Shown: positions 36,425 through 45,691 of the stretch, piece by piece
How the letters are laid out: each line of letters begins with the position of its first letter
How positions within the stretch are numbered: the first letter of the stretch is position 1
Origin: JAFDWR01 sp038216655
GTDB taxonomy: Bacteria > Armatimonadota > Fimbriimonadia > Fimbriimonadales > Fimbriimonadaceae
Direction of reading: 5' to 3'
DNA length: 64,000 nt
Assembly: GCA_038216655.1 (NCBI GenBank)
Contig: JBBQPZ010000014.1
Coordinates: forward strand, 29,182-93,181
The notes under the pieces: model-generated
Told to the model about the DNA's origin: nothing
What the model saw: only the letters and a program-made list of their open reading frames with translations
The model's database searches: none
Made by a program: the position numbers and the translations under genes

Positions 36425-37421
36425 AGTCGCCCGTTACGCTCGCGAACAAGGGGACGAACTCGTCTACCTCGGCTCGTTACGCGGTCAGGAAGGCGGCGCA
36501 AGCGAGCGGATGGGCATCCCATTCCACGGATTTCGAGCTGAGCCGCTTTATTCACTGAGGACGCCTCGAGGTTGGAAGTCGGGACTGATCCTCCTTAAGG
36601 CGGTGGGCGTCGCCAAGGCGTTGCTCCGGTCGACGAAACCAGACGCGGTCTTCTCAACCGGCGGCTATTCCGCGGCCCCCGTGCTGAGCGCAGCCCGGTC
36701 GCTAAAGATCCCGTACGTGATTTTCGAGGCGAACTCGGTCCCGGGCAGGACCCACCGCATGTTCGCGCCCCGGGCGGCAGCGTTTGCTAGCGTGTTTCAC
36801 CAGACCGCCGAGAGGGTTGCTGAGGTTACGGTCACGCGAACCGGGATGCCGATTCGGAAGTCCCTGCGGGATGCAGCAGCCGCAGGCTTGTCCCCGGATG
36901 GGTTGGTGATGGTGGTAGGTGGATCTCAGGGGTCAGCGTTCCTCAATGGGGCCCTGCCCAAGGCGGCAGCGGGGCTGAACGGGCGAGAGTTCCTCCACGC
37001 GACCGGGCCAAAGAACTACGACGCGGTCAGGTCGGGAAGATTGCCGACGGGATACACCGTAGTCCCGTACTTGGAGGAGAAAGAACTGTTGGATGGCTAT
37101 TCCCGGGCTTCGGTTGTGGTGGCGCGTAGCGGCGGCACCCTTGCGGAATTCGCCTGCTTCCGAATCCCCAGCGTTTTAGTCCCGCTTCCGTCATCCGCCG
37201 ACGACCATCAGCTTCATAATGCAAGGGAGTTCGAACAGATGGGCGCGGCCCGAATCGTCGAGCAATCAACGGCAACCCCCGACCGGTTAAGGGAAGCCAT
37301 CCAAGGCTGGCTCATCGAAGGTCGGGAGCAAGCCCAGGAAGCTCTCAAGAAGTGGGACGCTCCCGACGCCGTCGAGCGAATCTACGAACTAGTCAGCAAC
37401 TCGGTAAATCGTAAATCGTAA
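36369..37421 (+). CDS. murG: UDP-GlcNAc:lipid I transferase MurG
   Basis: 350 residues. N-terminal AVTGGGTGGHVYPALEVA, FSTGGYSAAPVLSA, FEANSVPGRTHR, GGSQGSAFLNGAL and ARSGGTLAEFACFRIPSVLVPLPSSADDHQLHNA are the family motifs. It adds GlcNAc to lipid I on the inner membrane face to form lipid II. The start lies inside the ftsW 3' end. Confidence 0.96.
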   Translation: MRLAVTGGGTGGHVYPALEVARYAREQGDELVYLGSLRGQEGGASERMGIPFHGFRAEPLYSLRTPRGWKSGLILLKAVGVAKALLRSTKPDAVFSTGGYSAAPVLSAARSLKIPYVIFEANSVPGRTHRMFAPRAAAFASVFHQTAERVAEVTVTRTGMPIRKSLRDAAAAGLSPDGLVMVVGGSQGSAFLNGALPKAAAGLNGREFLHATGPKNYDAVRSGRLPTGYTVVPYLEEKELLDGYSRASVVVARSGGTLAEFACFRIPSVLVPLPSSADDHQLHNAREFEQMGAARIVEQSTATPDRLREAIQGWLIEGREQAQEALKKWDAPDAVERIYELVSNSVNRKS

Positions 37422-37468
37422 AGCAATTCTAGCTTTTCCAATACCTCAACCCACATACCATCCTTCAA

Positions 37469-39817
37469 ATGAGAAAGCCCGACGAGATCCAGACCGCCTT
37501 TGCCCCAACCGACGCGTTGGACGGGATTTCGAGTTTCTTCCTCGTGGGTGTCGGGGGAGCAGGGATGAGTGCCTTGGCGCGGATGCTCAACCACCGCGGC
37601 TTCAAGGTTCAAGGCTCGGATTCGACGGTCTCGCCTGAAACGGACCGACTCACCGGTGAGGGTATCAGCGTCCGGATCGGACATAGCAGCTCGGGCATCG
37701 AAAAGGGAATGGCCCTGGTGCTCACCGACGCGATCGACCTCGCCCAGTCTCCCGAGGTCGCCAAAGCTCGCGAGATCAGCGCCCCCATTGTTCGCCGTTC
37801 CCAAGCTCTAGGCTGGTTACTTCGAGATAAGAAGGTTATCGCGGTCACCGGAACCCATGGCAAAACCACCACGACCGGCATGATCGGCGCGGGCCTTCAG
37901 GCCGCCGGTCTCGACCCACTCATCGTCGTTGGAGCGAGCGTTCCCCAATTCAAAGGCCCGGTCGTCGAGGGCGATGGGCCCTGGGCGGTCGTCGAGGCAT
38001 GCGAGGCGTACGATTCTTTTCACGATATCGAGCCCACGATCGTCGTCCTGACCAACTTAGAGCTTGACCATGTCGACTTCCATGGCAACTATGAATCTCT
38101 TCGAGATAGCGTGGTTCGCTTCGTGGACAAGATCCCCGAGGACGGCTGGCTGGTCTACTGCACCGAGGACCGGGGCGCGAGCGAAGTGGCGGAACTCTGC
38201 TCGGTCCGCGCGATCCCGTACGGTCTCTCCGAAGGCTGGATGCGCCAGTCGTTCAACATCATGCAGCGGCCGGTCCCGAGCGACAAGACGATGCCATCGA
38301 TCGACGAGGAACTCGCGCTTCCGGGCGGGCACAACAAGCTGAACGCGGCCGGAGCCGTCATGGCGGCCATGCTCGCGGGAGCGGATTCCGAACAGGCGGC
38401 GCTGGGAATCTCCAAATTCGGAGGAGCTGAGCGACGGCTCCAGGTTCTCCAAAAGGGGCCGATCACCGTCATCGACGACTATGCCCATCACCCGACGGAA
38501 ATTCAGGCCAGCCTCTACGCGCTTCGGCAGCGCTATTGCGATCAGCGCCTGATCGTCGTCTATCAGCCGCACCTTTACTCCCGCACGCAGAACCTGATCA
38601 AGGAGTTCGCCGATGCGCTGAGCGTGGCCGATGAAGTCGTCATCACCGACATCTACCCCGCCCGCGAGGAACCGATTCCTGGCGTCAGTTCGGCCCGGAT
38701 CGCCGAGCTGGTGACGGTCCCGGTGCAATACATCCCCAGTCGCCATCTTTTGGCAAGAGAAGTTGCGTCATTCGCCCGCCCCGGCGACGTCATAGTGGGT
38801 ATGGGGGCAGGGAACATCGCGGAATTCGCACCCGCGTTGATCGGCGAACTCAATCGAATCGCTTCCCACGCGGTCGCCAAGCCCACCTACAAGGTCGCGG
38901 TGATTTTCGGCGGAGACAGTGCCGAGCGGGAAGTCTCGCTCCTCACCGGACGCGAGGTCTTGACCGCCCTCAAGAACCTCGGCCACGATGCACGCTTGGT
39001 GGACATTAGCGAGTTACTGCTGAAGTCGGGAGACCTCAGTCAGTTCGCCGGCTCCAACCGGCCCGACGTGGTCTTTCTCGCTGTCCACGGCTCGCGGGGC
39101 GAGGATGGCGCGACCCAAGGATTGTTCGAGCTCCTGCACATCCCGTACACCGGTTCCGATGTCCAGACGAGCGCCATCGCGATGGATAAGGCGCGCACCA
39201 AGCAGGTGCTCAGCGCCGACGGAATCCGTGTCCCCGCGGGCGTGTTGGTCGACCGTCCTGATGCGGCGATCGGCCTCGATGGTCCCTGGATCGTCAAGCC
39301 GAATGCGCAGGGCTCGACGGTGGGTCTCACCTTTGTTTCGCAGAGGGAAGTGCTTGCCGAGGCGATCCGAAACGCCCTACAGTACGACACTCAAGCCGTG
39401 GTGGAGGAGTGGGTGAAGGGAATGGAAATCTCGGTCCCGGTCCTGGGAGACCGTGTCCTGCTCCCCGTCGAGATCGCACCGACCTCGGGTCGCTACGACT
39501 TCGAGAGTAAGTACACGCCCGGCGCGACCGAAGAGATCATCCCGGCACGCCTTCCTGAGAACGTGCTCGAAGAAGTGCAAGCGCTCGCCCTCAAGGCGCA
39601 CCGGGCGCTTGGTTGCCGAGGCGCGACCCGCACCGACATGATCGTCCGTGACCCGCAAGGTAATGCCGAACCGATCGTGCTGGAAGTGAACACTCTGCCC
39701 GGCATGACCCAGACCTCGTTGCTGCCCAACTCGGCGCGCACGGCGGGGATCGAATTCGACCAGCTCGTTCAGTGGTTGTTGGAGGACGCCCTTGCCCGCA
39801 AAGTCCCGCAAGCGTAA
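37469..39817 (+). CDS. murC: fused UDP-MurNAc:L-Ala ligase and D-Ala-D-Ala ligase (MurC-Ddl)
   Basis: 782 residues. MurC occupies about 1-465: GVGGAGMSALARML, ATP loop GTHGKTTTTG (128-137), VEACEAYDSFHDI, IDDYAHHPTEIQASL and YQPHLYSRTQ. Ddl occupies about 472-782: FGGDSAEREVSLLTG with the catalytic Glu, FLAVHGSRGEDGATQGLFEL, SGRYDFESKYTPGATEEIIP and VLEVNTLPGMTQTSLLP. One polypeptide therefore makes both the first peptide bond of the stem and the D-Ala-D-Ala unit. Such fusions are known in Chlamydia and some other phyla. No murB lies beside it, unlike many dcw clusters. Confidence 0.95.
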   Translation: MRKPDEIQTAFAPTDALDGISSFFLVGVGGAGMSALARMLNHRGFKVQGSDSTVSPETDRLTGEGISVRIGHSSSGIEKGMALVLTDAIDLAQSPEVAKAREISAPIVRRSQALGWLLRDKKVIAVTGTHGKTTTTGMIGAGLQAAGLDPLIVVGASVPQFKGPVVEGDGPWAVVEACEAYDSFHDIEPTIVVLTNLELDHVDFHGNYESLRDSVVRFVDKIPEDGWLVYCTEDRGASEVAELCSVRAIPYGLSEGWMRQSFNIMQRPVPSDKTMPSIDEELALPGGHNKLNAAGAVMAAMLAGADSEQAALGISKFGGAERRLQVLQKGPITVIDDYAHHPTEIQASLYALRQRYCDQRLIVVYQPHLYSRTQNLIKEFADALSVADEVVITDIYPAREEPIPGVSSARIAELVTVPVQYIPSRHLLAREVASFARPGDVIVGMGAGNIAEFAPALIGELNRIASHAVAKPTYKVAVIFGGDSAEREVSLLTGREVLTALKNLGHDARLVDISELLLKSGDLSQFAGSNRPDVVFLAVHGSRGEDGATQGLFELLHIPYTGSDVQTSAIAMDKARTKQVLSADGIRVPAGVLVDRPDAAIGLDGPWIVKPNAQGSTVGLTFVSQREVLAEAIRNALQYDTQAVVEEWVKGMEISVPVLGDRVLLPVEIAPTSGRYDFESKYTPGATEEIIPARLPENVLEEVQALALKAHRALGCRGATRTDMIVRDPQGNAEPIVLEVNTLPGMTQTSLLPNSARTAGIEFDQLVQWLLEDALARKVPQA

Positions 39818-40541
39818 GCGCCGAAGACGCCTCAATCCCACCCCGATGTTGGTGTTGCTCTTGCTCGCCAATATCGGATGCGGCCTCGCGTTTAGTCCGA
39901 TCACTTCGGCGGTGAAGATCCGAGTCTTCGGAGCTCAGGATTGGGACCGCGATCGTATCCAGCAGGTGCTCTCAACTATCCAGGACAAGCCCTGGTTAGC
40001 GGTTCAACCCGAAGCCGCCGAGACTGAGTTATTAACCGTGGGTGCCGTTCGATCCGCCGATTTGAGGAGAAATCTCTTCGGCCGTGGAGAGCTCCATATG
40101 ACCTACCGAACCGCGGTCGCCACCCTATCGAACCCGGCCAATGTCGCGCTCGATAGCGACGGGGTGATGTTCACCCTCCACGGCCCCAAACCGCCAGTTC
40201 CCGTCCTGACTCCGCCAGTGGGAACCTGGTCGGATGAGATAACCATGCTCGGATCCTGGCCCGTCGAACGTATTGCGCAAGTGTGTGTCGAAGCCTCGAA
40301 ACTATTTCCGGGCCAGGACGTTTCTGTAGATGCCTCGTCCCCATCCGGCGTGTGCTTAAATAATGTATCGGGCGCTAGTGTTGAGTTGGGAGTTGCCGAT
40401 GACAAGCTTCCCAAGAAACTAGAAGCACTGAGAAAGATGATCGCGCGACAGCCGGACTTGCTATCAACGCTCTCTTTGCTCAACATTTCCGTCCCCGAAT
40501 CCCCGTCGTCGAAGCCTAGAAAGAAGGAACCGAATCAATGA
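39792..40541 (+). CDS. ftsQ: FtsQ-like divisome protein
   Basis: 249 residues. A basic N-terminus (KSRKRKRRRR), one membrane helix (about 18-36) and a POTRA-like stretch (VKIRVFGAQDWDRDRIQQVL) follow the topology of FtsQ/DivIB. Sequence conservation outside this is low; context between murC::ddl and ftsA supports the call. TTG start with GGAGG seven bases upstream, overlapping murC::ddl by 26 bases. Its stop overlaps the next start (ATGA). Confidence 0.78.
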   Translation: MPAKSRKRKRRRRLNPTPMLVLLLLANIGCGLAFSPITSAVKIRVFGAQDWDRDRIQQVLSTIQDKPWLAVQPEAAETELLTVGAVRSADLRRNLFGRGELHMTYRTAVATLSNPANVALDSDGVMFTLHGPKPPVPVLTPPVGTWSDEITMLGSWPVERIAQVCVEASKLFPGQDVSVDASSPSGVCLNNVSGASVELGVADDKLPKKLEALRKMIARQPDLLSTLSLLNISVPESPSSKPRKKEPNQ

Positions 40542-41287
40542 ATCCATTCAGCAACCGCATGGCAGGAAACAGTTGGGTCATCCCCGTCAGTCTGCTTTCG
40601 ATGGTGCTCGGATTCATGATGACCGCCGCCTGGGTCACCAAAGAGAACCGCAAGCCGCGAATGGAACTTGCTGGTGCCAGCCAGCAGGACCGCGTTGGCA
40701 TGGGCACGATCGACATCCAGGAGCGCTACGAGCAAATCAGTTCGGAAGTCTCCAAGCTTCGCGCCGACAAGACCAAGCTCGAAACTGCCCTTGGCAAGAA
40801 TAGTGGGTCCTCCAAGGTCCTAAACGATTCGCTTCAGGAAGCCAAGACCCTTGCCTGCCTCACCGATGTCGAGGGTCCGGGCGTGCTCGTTACCCTGAAG
40901 GACAGCGTTAAGCCCGTTCAGGGCATGGGTGCGGATCAGGCGATCCACGACTTCGATCTTCTGCGCGTGGTGAATGAACTTTGGAATGCGGGCGCGGAGG
41001 CGATATCCGTCAACGGCCATCGCGTCGCCATGGGGACGAGCTTCCGCTGTGTCGGCAGCGTGATCATGGTGGACAACATTCGCGTGGCTCCGCCCCTCCA
41101 GATTCGCGCGATCGGCGACACGCAGACTCTAACGGGTGCCCTCGGTCTCCCGCTGGGCGTGCTATCCGAGATTCGTTCCGCCGATGCTTCGATGGCCACG
41201 ATCGAACCGGTCCGCAAGATGCGCCTTCCTGCATATACAGGATCGACGACGCGTAAATTTAGCGTCGTGCCCAAGGATGCGCAATGA
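40538..41287 (+). CDS. DUF881 family protein
   Basis: 249 residues. A membrane helix (about 14-32), a coiled coil (about 58-100) and a DUF881 domain with TDVEGPGVLVTLKDS, IHDFDLLRVVNELWNAGAEA and ISVNGHRVAMGTSFRCVGSV. The family is often found beside sbp and ftsA/ftsZ in Gram-positive and deep-branching bacteria; its role is unknown but presumably in division or envelope assembly. Confidence 0.9.
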   Translation: MNPFSNRMAGNSWVIPVSLLSMVLGFMMTAAWVTKENRKPRMELAGASQQDRVGMGTIDIQERYEQISSEVSKLRADKTKLETALGKNSGSSKVLNDSLQEAKTLACLTDVEGPGVLVTLKDSVKPVQGMGADQAIHDFDLLRVVNELWNAGAEAISVNGHRVAMGTSFRCVGSVIMVDNIRVAPPLQIRAIGDTQTLTGALGLPLGVLSEIRSADASMATIEPVRKMRLPAYTGSTTRKFSVVPKDAQ

Positions 41288-41691
41288 TCCTTATTCCCTT
41301 CTTTGCCTTGGTGGTCGGCGCGGTTGCCGCGATGTTCCTTATCGGACCGCAGACCGGAATCGCGGGTCAGTACTTGGCCGTGGCGTGCCTCGCCGGCCTC
41401 GATACGATCCTCGGCGGCTTCCGCAGCGGGTTGGAAGGGAAGTTCACGAACGAAGTTTTTGTGACCGGTTTTATCTCGAACATCCTGATTGCGTTCTCAT
41501 TGGCCTGGCTGGGTGATAAGATCTTCGTGGATCTTTTCCTGGCGGTCGCACTTGTCCTCGGGGCGAGGATTTTTACGAATCTCAGCCTCATCCGCCGGAT
41601 CGTCCTGACAAAATGGCAGGACGCGCGTGAGCGACGTCGTTTGCAGCAGCGAGCGACCGCCCAGCAGACCCAGGCGGAATCGACCGGATGA
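41284..41691 (+). CDS. sbp: small basic protein (DUF1290)
   Basis: 135 residues, three membrane helices, with the DUF1290 signature IAGQYLAVACLAGLDTILGGFRSGLEGKF and a basic Gln-rich C-terminal tail. It is encoded in translational coupling (ATGA overlaps) with DUF881 upstream and ftsA downstream, the standard arrangement for this family. Confidence 0.93.
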   Translation: MILIPFFALVVGAVAAMFLIGPQTGIAGQYLAVACLAGLDTILGGFRSGLEGKFTNEVFVTGFISNILIAFSLAWLGDKIFVDLFLAVALVLGARIFTNLSLIRRIVLTKWQDARERRRLQQRATAQQTQAESTG

Positions 41692-42908
41692 AAGACCTTG
41701 TTACCGTTCTAGACCTAGGCTCAACCAAAGCCGTTTGCCTTGCCGCGACTGCGGGTGACAACGGGGAAGTGGTGGTTCAGGCCGTCGGCACTGCCGAGTG
41801 CAAAGGCGTCAAGCGTGGCGTCGTCACCGACCTCGAAGACACCGCCCGTGCCATCGACACTGCTGTCCGACGCGTGCAGACCGACCTCGGCGTGAGCATT
41901 GACGAAGTCATTGTGGGCATCTCCGGCTCGCATGTCGAAGGGATCAACGCCCAGGGTTACGTCCCGATTTACCCGCGCTCTCGCTCGATCACCCGCGAGG
42001 ACGTTTTGCAGGTTATCAACCACAGTCGGCAGGTGATGATCTCGCCCGATCGGGAGATGATCCAGGCGATCCCGCGAGAGTTCGTAATCGACGGTCAGCG
42101 CGGTATCCAGAAGCCGATCGGCATGAGCGGCAGCAAGCTCGAAGCCGTCACCTACATCGTCACCGGCCAGCAGTCGTTGATCCAGAACGTCGAGAAGGCG
42201 ATCTCGAATACCGGTCGCAGCGTCGAGCAGATGATTCTCCTGCCCCTTGCGAGCGGTCTCGGTGTGCTGACCCAGGAAGAGATCACCCTTGGCGCGGTGG
42301 TCGTGGATATCGGCGGCGGCACCACCGACGTCGGCATCTTCTCCAACGGCTCGATTGCCGCGAGTGCCTGCCTACCCTTGGGTGGCGGCCACGTCACCTC
42401 CGACATCAGCAAACTCCTCAAGACCTCGCCCGAAGAGGCCGAGCGCCTTAAGATCGAATTCGGCGCGGCCCTTGCGCGAGTGGCAAGTGAGAACGACTCC
42501 GTCGACGTTATGCAAATCGGCCAATCGGTCGCCCGGCCCTTGCAGCGCCGCGTGCTCTGCGAGATCGTCGAGAGCCGAATGCGCGAGATCGCGGTGATGG
42601 TCAAGCAGCAGATCGAGAAGTCCGGCCTCGTCGGCATGCTTCCGGGTGGCCTGGTGGTCACCGGCGGTGGCAGCCGACTCGAAGCCACCGACAAGCTCTT
42701 CGCCGAGGTGCTCAAGCATCTGCGTGTCCGCCAAGCCGAGCCCCACATCCCCGCCAAGTTCGGCAGCGACTCGGGAACCGCTGCCGCGATGGGCATGGCC
42801 CGCTTCGCGATCCAATGCTACGAAGACGAGCTCGGCCCCGCCGGCGGCACCGGAGACTGGAAGGGCAAGATCCGGACGCTTTGGTCTGTGCTCAGCGGCA
42901 AAGCGTAA
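41688..42908 (+). CDS. ftsA: divisome actin-like protein FtsA
   Basis: 406 residues, normal length. Phosphate-1 loop TVLDLGSTKAVCLAA, the 1C subdomain region SGSHVEGINAQG, adenosine and phosphate-2 motifs VVVDIGGGTTDVGIF and VTGGGSRLEATDKLF. It tethers FtsZ filaments to the membrane and recruits later division proteins. The C-terminus ends KIRTLWSVLSGKA, a short amphipathic helix as expected for membrane binding. Confidence 0.95.
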   Translation: MKDLVTVLDLGSTKAVCLAATAGDNGEVVVQAVGTAECKGVKRGVVTDLEDTARAIDTAVRRVQTDLGVSIDEVIVGISGSHVEGINAQGYVPIYPRSRSITREDVLQVINHSRQVMISPDREMIQAIPREFVIDGQRGIQKPIGMSGSKLEAVTYIVTGQQSLIQNVEKAISNTGRSVEQMILLPLASGLGVLTQEEITLGAVVVDIGGGTTDVGIFSNGSIAASACLPLGGGHVTSDISKLLKTSPEEAERLKIEFGAALARVASENDSVDVMQIGQSVARPLQRRVLCEIVESRMREIAVMVKQQIEKSGLVGMLPGGLVVTGGGSRLEATDKLFAEVLKHLRVRQAEPHIPAKFGSDSGTAAAMGMARFAIQCYEDELGPAGGTGDWKGKIRTLWSVLSGKA

Positions 42909-43194
42909 CTTCGTTGACCTTGGACTACGCGGACGTGTCTCCGCCTTATTCAGGCGACGTGGCGCCGTGTCCGATTCGATGCTCGCAGGCTCGCGGACAT
43001 TCAAAGCGCGGCCAGGTCCGTGCGCTCCAAAGAGGCCGAGAGCCAAAGAGGACGATAGAGCACCCCGAAACGGTGCAGAGATTTCTGCAAACGTGCTACC
43101 CTAACCGACAGACGGCGCTCTTTTGAGGGTCGTTTTTGGTTGCGCGTGACGCGCAGGGAAGCTGGCGCGATATTCGTGCCCTAGAGAATTCAAT
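42909..43194. other. ftsA-ftsZ intergenic region, 286 bases
   Basis: The longest gap in the cluster, so ftsZ may have its own promoter; no strong -35/-10 pair was found. A TGCGCG-TGA-CGCGCA hairpin lies at 43141-43155. No gene recognised. Confidence 0.35.
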
Positions 43195-44418
43195 TTGAGG
43201 ATCAACGGCAAAGTGGTGGAAAACAAGTACCTTGGCAGTTCGAGCGCGGTCATCAAGGTGATCGGAGTTGGCGGCGGAGGATCGAACGCGGTCCGACGCA
43301 TGATCGAGAGCGGCATTGTTGGAGTCGAGTTCATCGCGATGAACACCGACATCCAAGTGCTCGACGACAATCCCGCCAACAAGAAGGTTCAGCTTGGCGC
43401 GAACCTGACCCGCGGCCTTGGCGCGGGCGGTAACCCCGAGACCGGAAAGGCGGCCGCCGAAGAAAGCAAGGCCGAAATCCGTAAGGTGCTCGAAGGGGCC
43501 GACATGGTCTTTATCACCGCCGGCATGGGTGGCGGAACCGGAACCGGTGCCGCTCCCGTCGTCGCTGATCTCGCTCGCGAGATGGGCGCTCTGACCGTCG
43601 CCGTCGTTACCCGGCCGTTCACATTCGAAGGTCCCCGACGCTCCCGAATGGCCGAGCAGGGCGTCACCTCGCTGATGGGTCGCGTCGACACGATTATCAC
43701 GATCCCGAACGACAAGCTCTTGAGCGTGGTCGAGCGGAAGACGACCCTCGTCGAAGCGTTCCGCGTTGCCGACGACGTCCTCCGCCAAGGCGTGCAGGGC
43801 ATCTCCGACATCATCACGATCCCCGGCCAGATCAACGTCGATTTCGCCGACGTCCGCGCCGTCATGCAGAACGCCGGACCGGCCCTCATGGGCATCGGCT
43901 ACGGCGTGGGCGATCAGCGCGCGCTCCAGGCCGCTCAGAGCGCGACGAACTCGCCGCTGCTGGAGCAGACGATTCACGGCGCGAAGGGCCTGTTGGTCAA
44001 CCTGACCAGTTCCGACGACCTCACGCTCACCGAGGCAACGGAGGCGATGGCCTACATCCAAGAGCTTTGCGACGCCGAGGATGCGAACATCTTCTTCGGC
44101 ACCGTCGTGGACCCCTCGCTGGAAGGCACCGTTCGCGTCACCGTCCTCGCCACGGGGTTCAACCCGTTCAGCCCGGAAGGTCGCCGCGTCGCCGAGGCCA
44201 CCTACAACAACCTTCGCCCGGAAACGCCGAAGGCTCAGCCCGCCGCTGACGTAGCCCCGACGCCGAAGTCGATCGCCCAAGCCGCCGAGGCCGCCCCGAC
44301 GTCGGCCAGCCAAGCGGTCAAGACCAGTGGTCGCTTCCCGACCGTCGACACGAGCAGCGTGTTCGAAGAGTCCGACCTCGACATCCCCGCGTTCATCCGC
44401 GAGAATCGCCAGCGGTAA
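43195..44418 (+). CDS. ftsZ: cell-division tubulin FtsZ
   Basis: 407 residues. GTP-binding signature GGGTGTG (112-118), T7 loop NVDFADVRAVM, and a flexible Ala/Pro-rich linker (about 328-375) leading to the conserved C-terminal peptide LDIPAFIREN that binds FtsA. It polymerises into the Z-ring. The TTG start at 43195 is the best available; no AUG lies nearby before the conserved core, and an SD is weak. Confidence 0.96.
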   Translation: MRINGKVVENKYLGSSSAVIKVIGVGGGGSNAVRRMIESGIVGVEFIAMNTDIQVLDDNPANKKVQLGANLTRGLGAGGNPETGKAAAEESKAEIRKVLEGADMVFITAGMGGGTGTGAAPVVADLAREMGALTVAVVTRPFTFEGPRRSRMAEQGVTSLMGRVDTIITIPNDKLLSVVERKTTLVEAFRVADDVLRQGVQGISDIITIPGQINVDFADVRAVMQNAGPALMGIGYGVGDQRALQAAQSATNSPLLEQTIHGAKGLLVNLTSSDDLTLTEATEAMAYIQELCDAEDANIFFGTVVDPSLEGTVRVTVLATGFNPFSPEGRRVAEATYNNLRPETPKAQPAADVAPTPKSIAQAAEAAPTSASQAVKTSGRFPTVDTSSVFEESDLDIPAFIRENRQR

Positions 44419-44433
44419 GCCGCCTTCACTCAA

Positions 44434-44471
44434 AAGGGCTCGTATCCAGATGGATGCGAGCCCTTCTTCTT
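44434..44471 (+). terminator. rho-independent terminator of the dcw cluster
   Basis: 15-bp stem AAGGGCTCGTATCCA with GA loop and TGGATGCGAGCCCTT, followed by CTTCTT. It starts 16 bases after the ftsZ stop. Confidence 0.92.
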
Positions 44472-44607
44472 GATGGAATTGAGGGTCCTGATGGAACTGA
44501 TGGAATTGACTCGGAGCGATTAGGGACCCAATGGGATGAATTCGGTTTCGCGTAAGTGACGGCTCCGAATTCTCCTATCAATTCCATCATGACCCTCAAT
44601 TCCATCA
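44471..44607. repeat. nested inverted repeats after ftsZ
   Basis: Arms 44471-44487 and 44591-44607 (TGATGGAATTGAGGGTC and complement) are perfect. Inside are a second GATGGAATTGA/TCAATTCCATC pair and GAATTCGG/CCGAATTC (44538-44545, 44565-44572). No coding potential. Confidence 0.82.
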
Positions 44608-44649
44608 CGGGCACTCTCCCTCTCCAACTCCGACTCAGACGCTCCCAGG

Positions 44650-44655
44650 TACCCT
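44650..44655 (+). promoter_or_regulatory. -10 box TACCCT, leaderless-type
   Basis: TACCCT six bases before the GTG at 44662; no SD. Confidence 0.4.
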
Positions 44656-44661
44656 GAACAC

Positions 44662-44880
44662 GTGGAGCGACTCAACTCGGAAGGGATCCCCCGGGACCAG
44701 TTGAAGTGGTCGCTGACCCAAGAGCACATCGTTCGCGCCGCCCGCCGCATCAACCAGTGCCTGCTCTGCCGTCGGAGACGAGTGAACGCCGCGGGACTCT
44801 GCGAGGTCTGTTACGCACTCCTCGTAGACCCTGAAGAGCAGGCGCTGGTCAACCGGTGGCTGGTCGAGGAAGGGCCCTAG
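44662..44880 (+). CDS. small CxxC zinc-ribbon-like protein
   Basis: 72 residues with CLLCRRRRVNAAGLCEVCY, two CxxC pairs 12 residues apart that could bind zinc. The rest is helical and charged. No family name is certain. It is separated by one base from the next gene and is part of a three-gene run ending in hisF, so it may be a small regulator or assembly factor (inference). Start GTG, possibly leaderless. Confidence 0.65.
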   Translation: MERLNSEGIPRDQLKWSLTQEHIVRAARRINQCLLCRRRRVNAAGLCEVCYALLVDPEEQALVNRWLVEEGP

Positions 44881-44881
44881 A

Positions 44882-45691
44882 TTGCTTCAGTTCGGTCTCA
44901 TTATCGGGTTCCTGCTGGGCTACATCCTCATCACGGTCATTCGCCGCCGCCGGCCCAAGGTTGCCCCCACCCATGTCGAGTACTGGGTCTACTTGCCCGA
45001 GGAGAAGCTCTCGAAGCAGGAGGATCTGATGACCGACCTGTCGAAGGCGGAAGCCCTCGGATCGGCCGAGATGCTGATCTTCAGCGATATCCGCTTGCAC
45101 GTCGTCCTCGTGCTGCGGAGCAAGAACCCGCTTCAGTTCCGTCCCGACCTGTTCGATACCCATGTCGAGCCGACTTCCGAATCGCTGCAAATGCTTGGTA
45201 ACGCCGAGGCGCTTGCCCGGATTCGGTTCCTCAGTGAGGGGGCGACTAAGGATGACTGCCACCTACGCCTGATCCCATATCTCGCTTTTGCCACCGCCCG
45301 TCGCGGGAACGCGACCCTCCTGTTCGATGTGGTGACCGAGCGACTCTTGACCCTCGAAGAGTTCGGCAACGAGATCAAGAAGGATCGCAAGCTGGCGAGA
45401 GCTATGTTCCATACGCGCGTCGTCTGGCAGCCTCTTGAAACCGGTGGCCAGGCGGAGACCCGGGGAATGGCCAAGAAGGGCTGGCCCGAGCTTCGCACCC
45501 TCCCGGTCCGAGAGGATCAGCGCGTGCTAATCACCGAGGTGCTCGAGCAGACGATCGAGGCCCTCTGGCCCGAGAAGGCGCTCCCTCCGCAGCTCAAGGT
45601 CAAGGCATTCGATGACGAGTTTGAGATTCTGTTCGGGGAGGCCTCCGAAGGATGGCTCCCGGTTCGCGTCATGAGGATTCACGAATCATGA
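44882..45691 (+). CDS. membrane-anchored protein of unknown function
   Basis: 269 residues. One N-terminal membrane helix (FGLIIGFLLGYILITVI) followed by RRRR, so the bulk is probably cytoplasmic. The soluble part (about 30-269) has no recognised motif; two segments, HVEYWVYLPEEKL and RLIPYLAFATARRGNATLLFDVV, look like mixed alpha/beta domains. TTG start one base after the previous stop; its stop overlaps the hisF start (ATGA). Confidence 0.7.
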   Translation: MLQFGLIIGFLLGYILITVIRRRRPKVAPTHVEYWVYLPEEKLSKQEDLMTDLSKAEALGSAEMLIFSDIRLHVVLVLRSKNPLQFRPDLFDTHVEPTSESLQMLGNAEALARIRFLSEGATKDDCHLRLIPYLAFATARRGNATLLFDVVTERLLTLEEFGNEIKKDRKLARAMFHTRVVWQPLETGGQAETRGMAKKGWPELRTLPVREDQRVLITEVLEQTIEALWPEKALPPQLKVKAFDDEFEILFGEASEGWLPVRVMRIHES

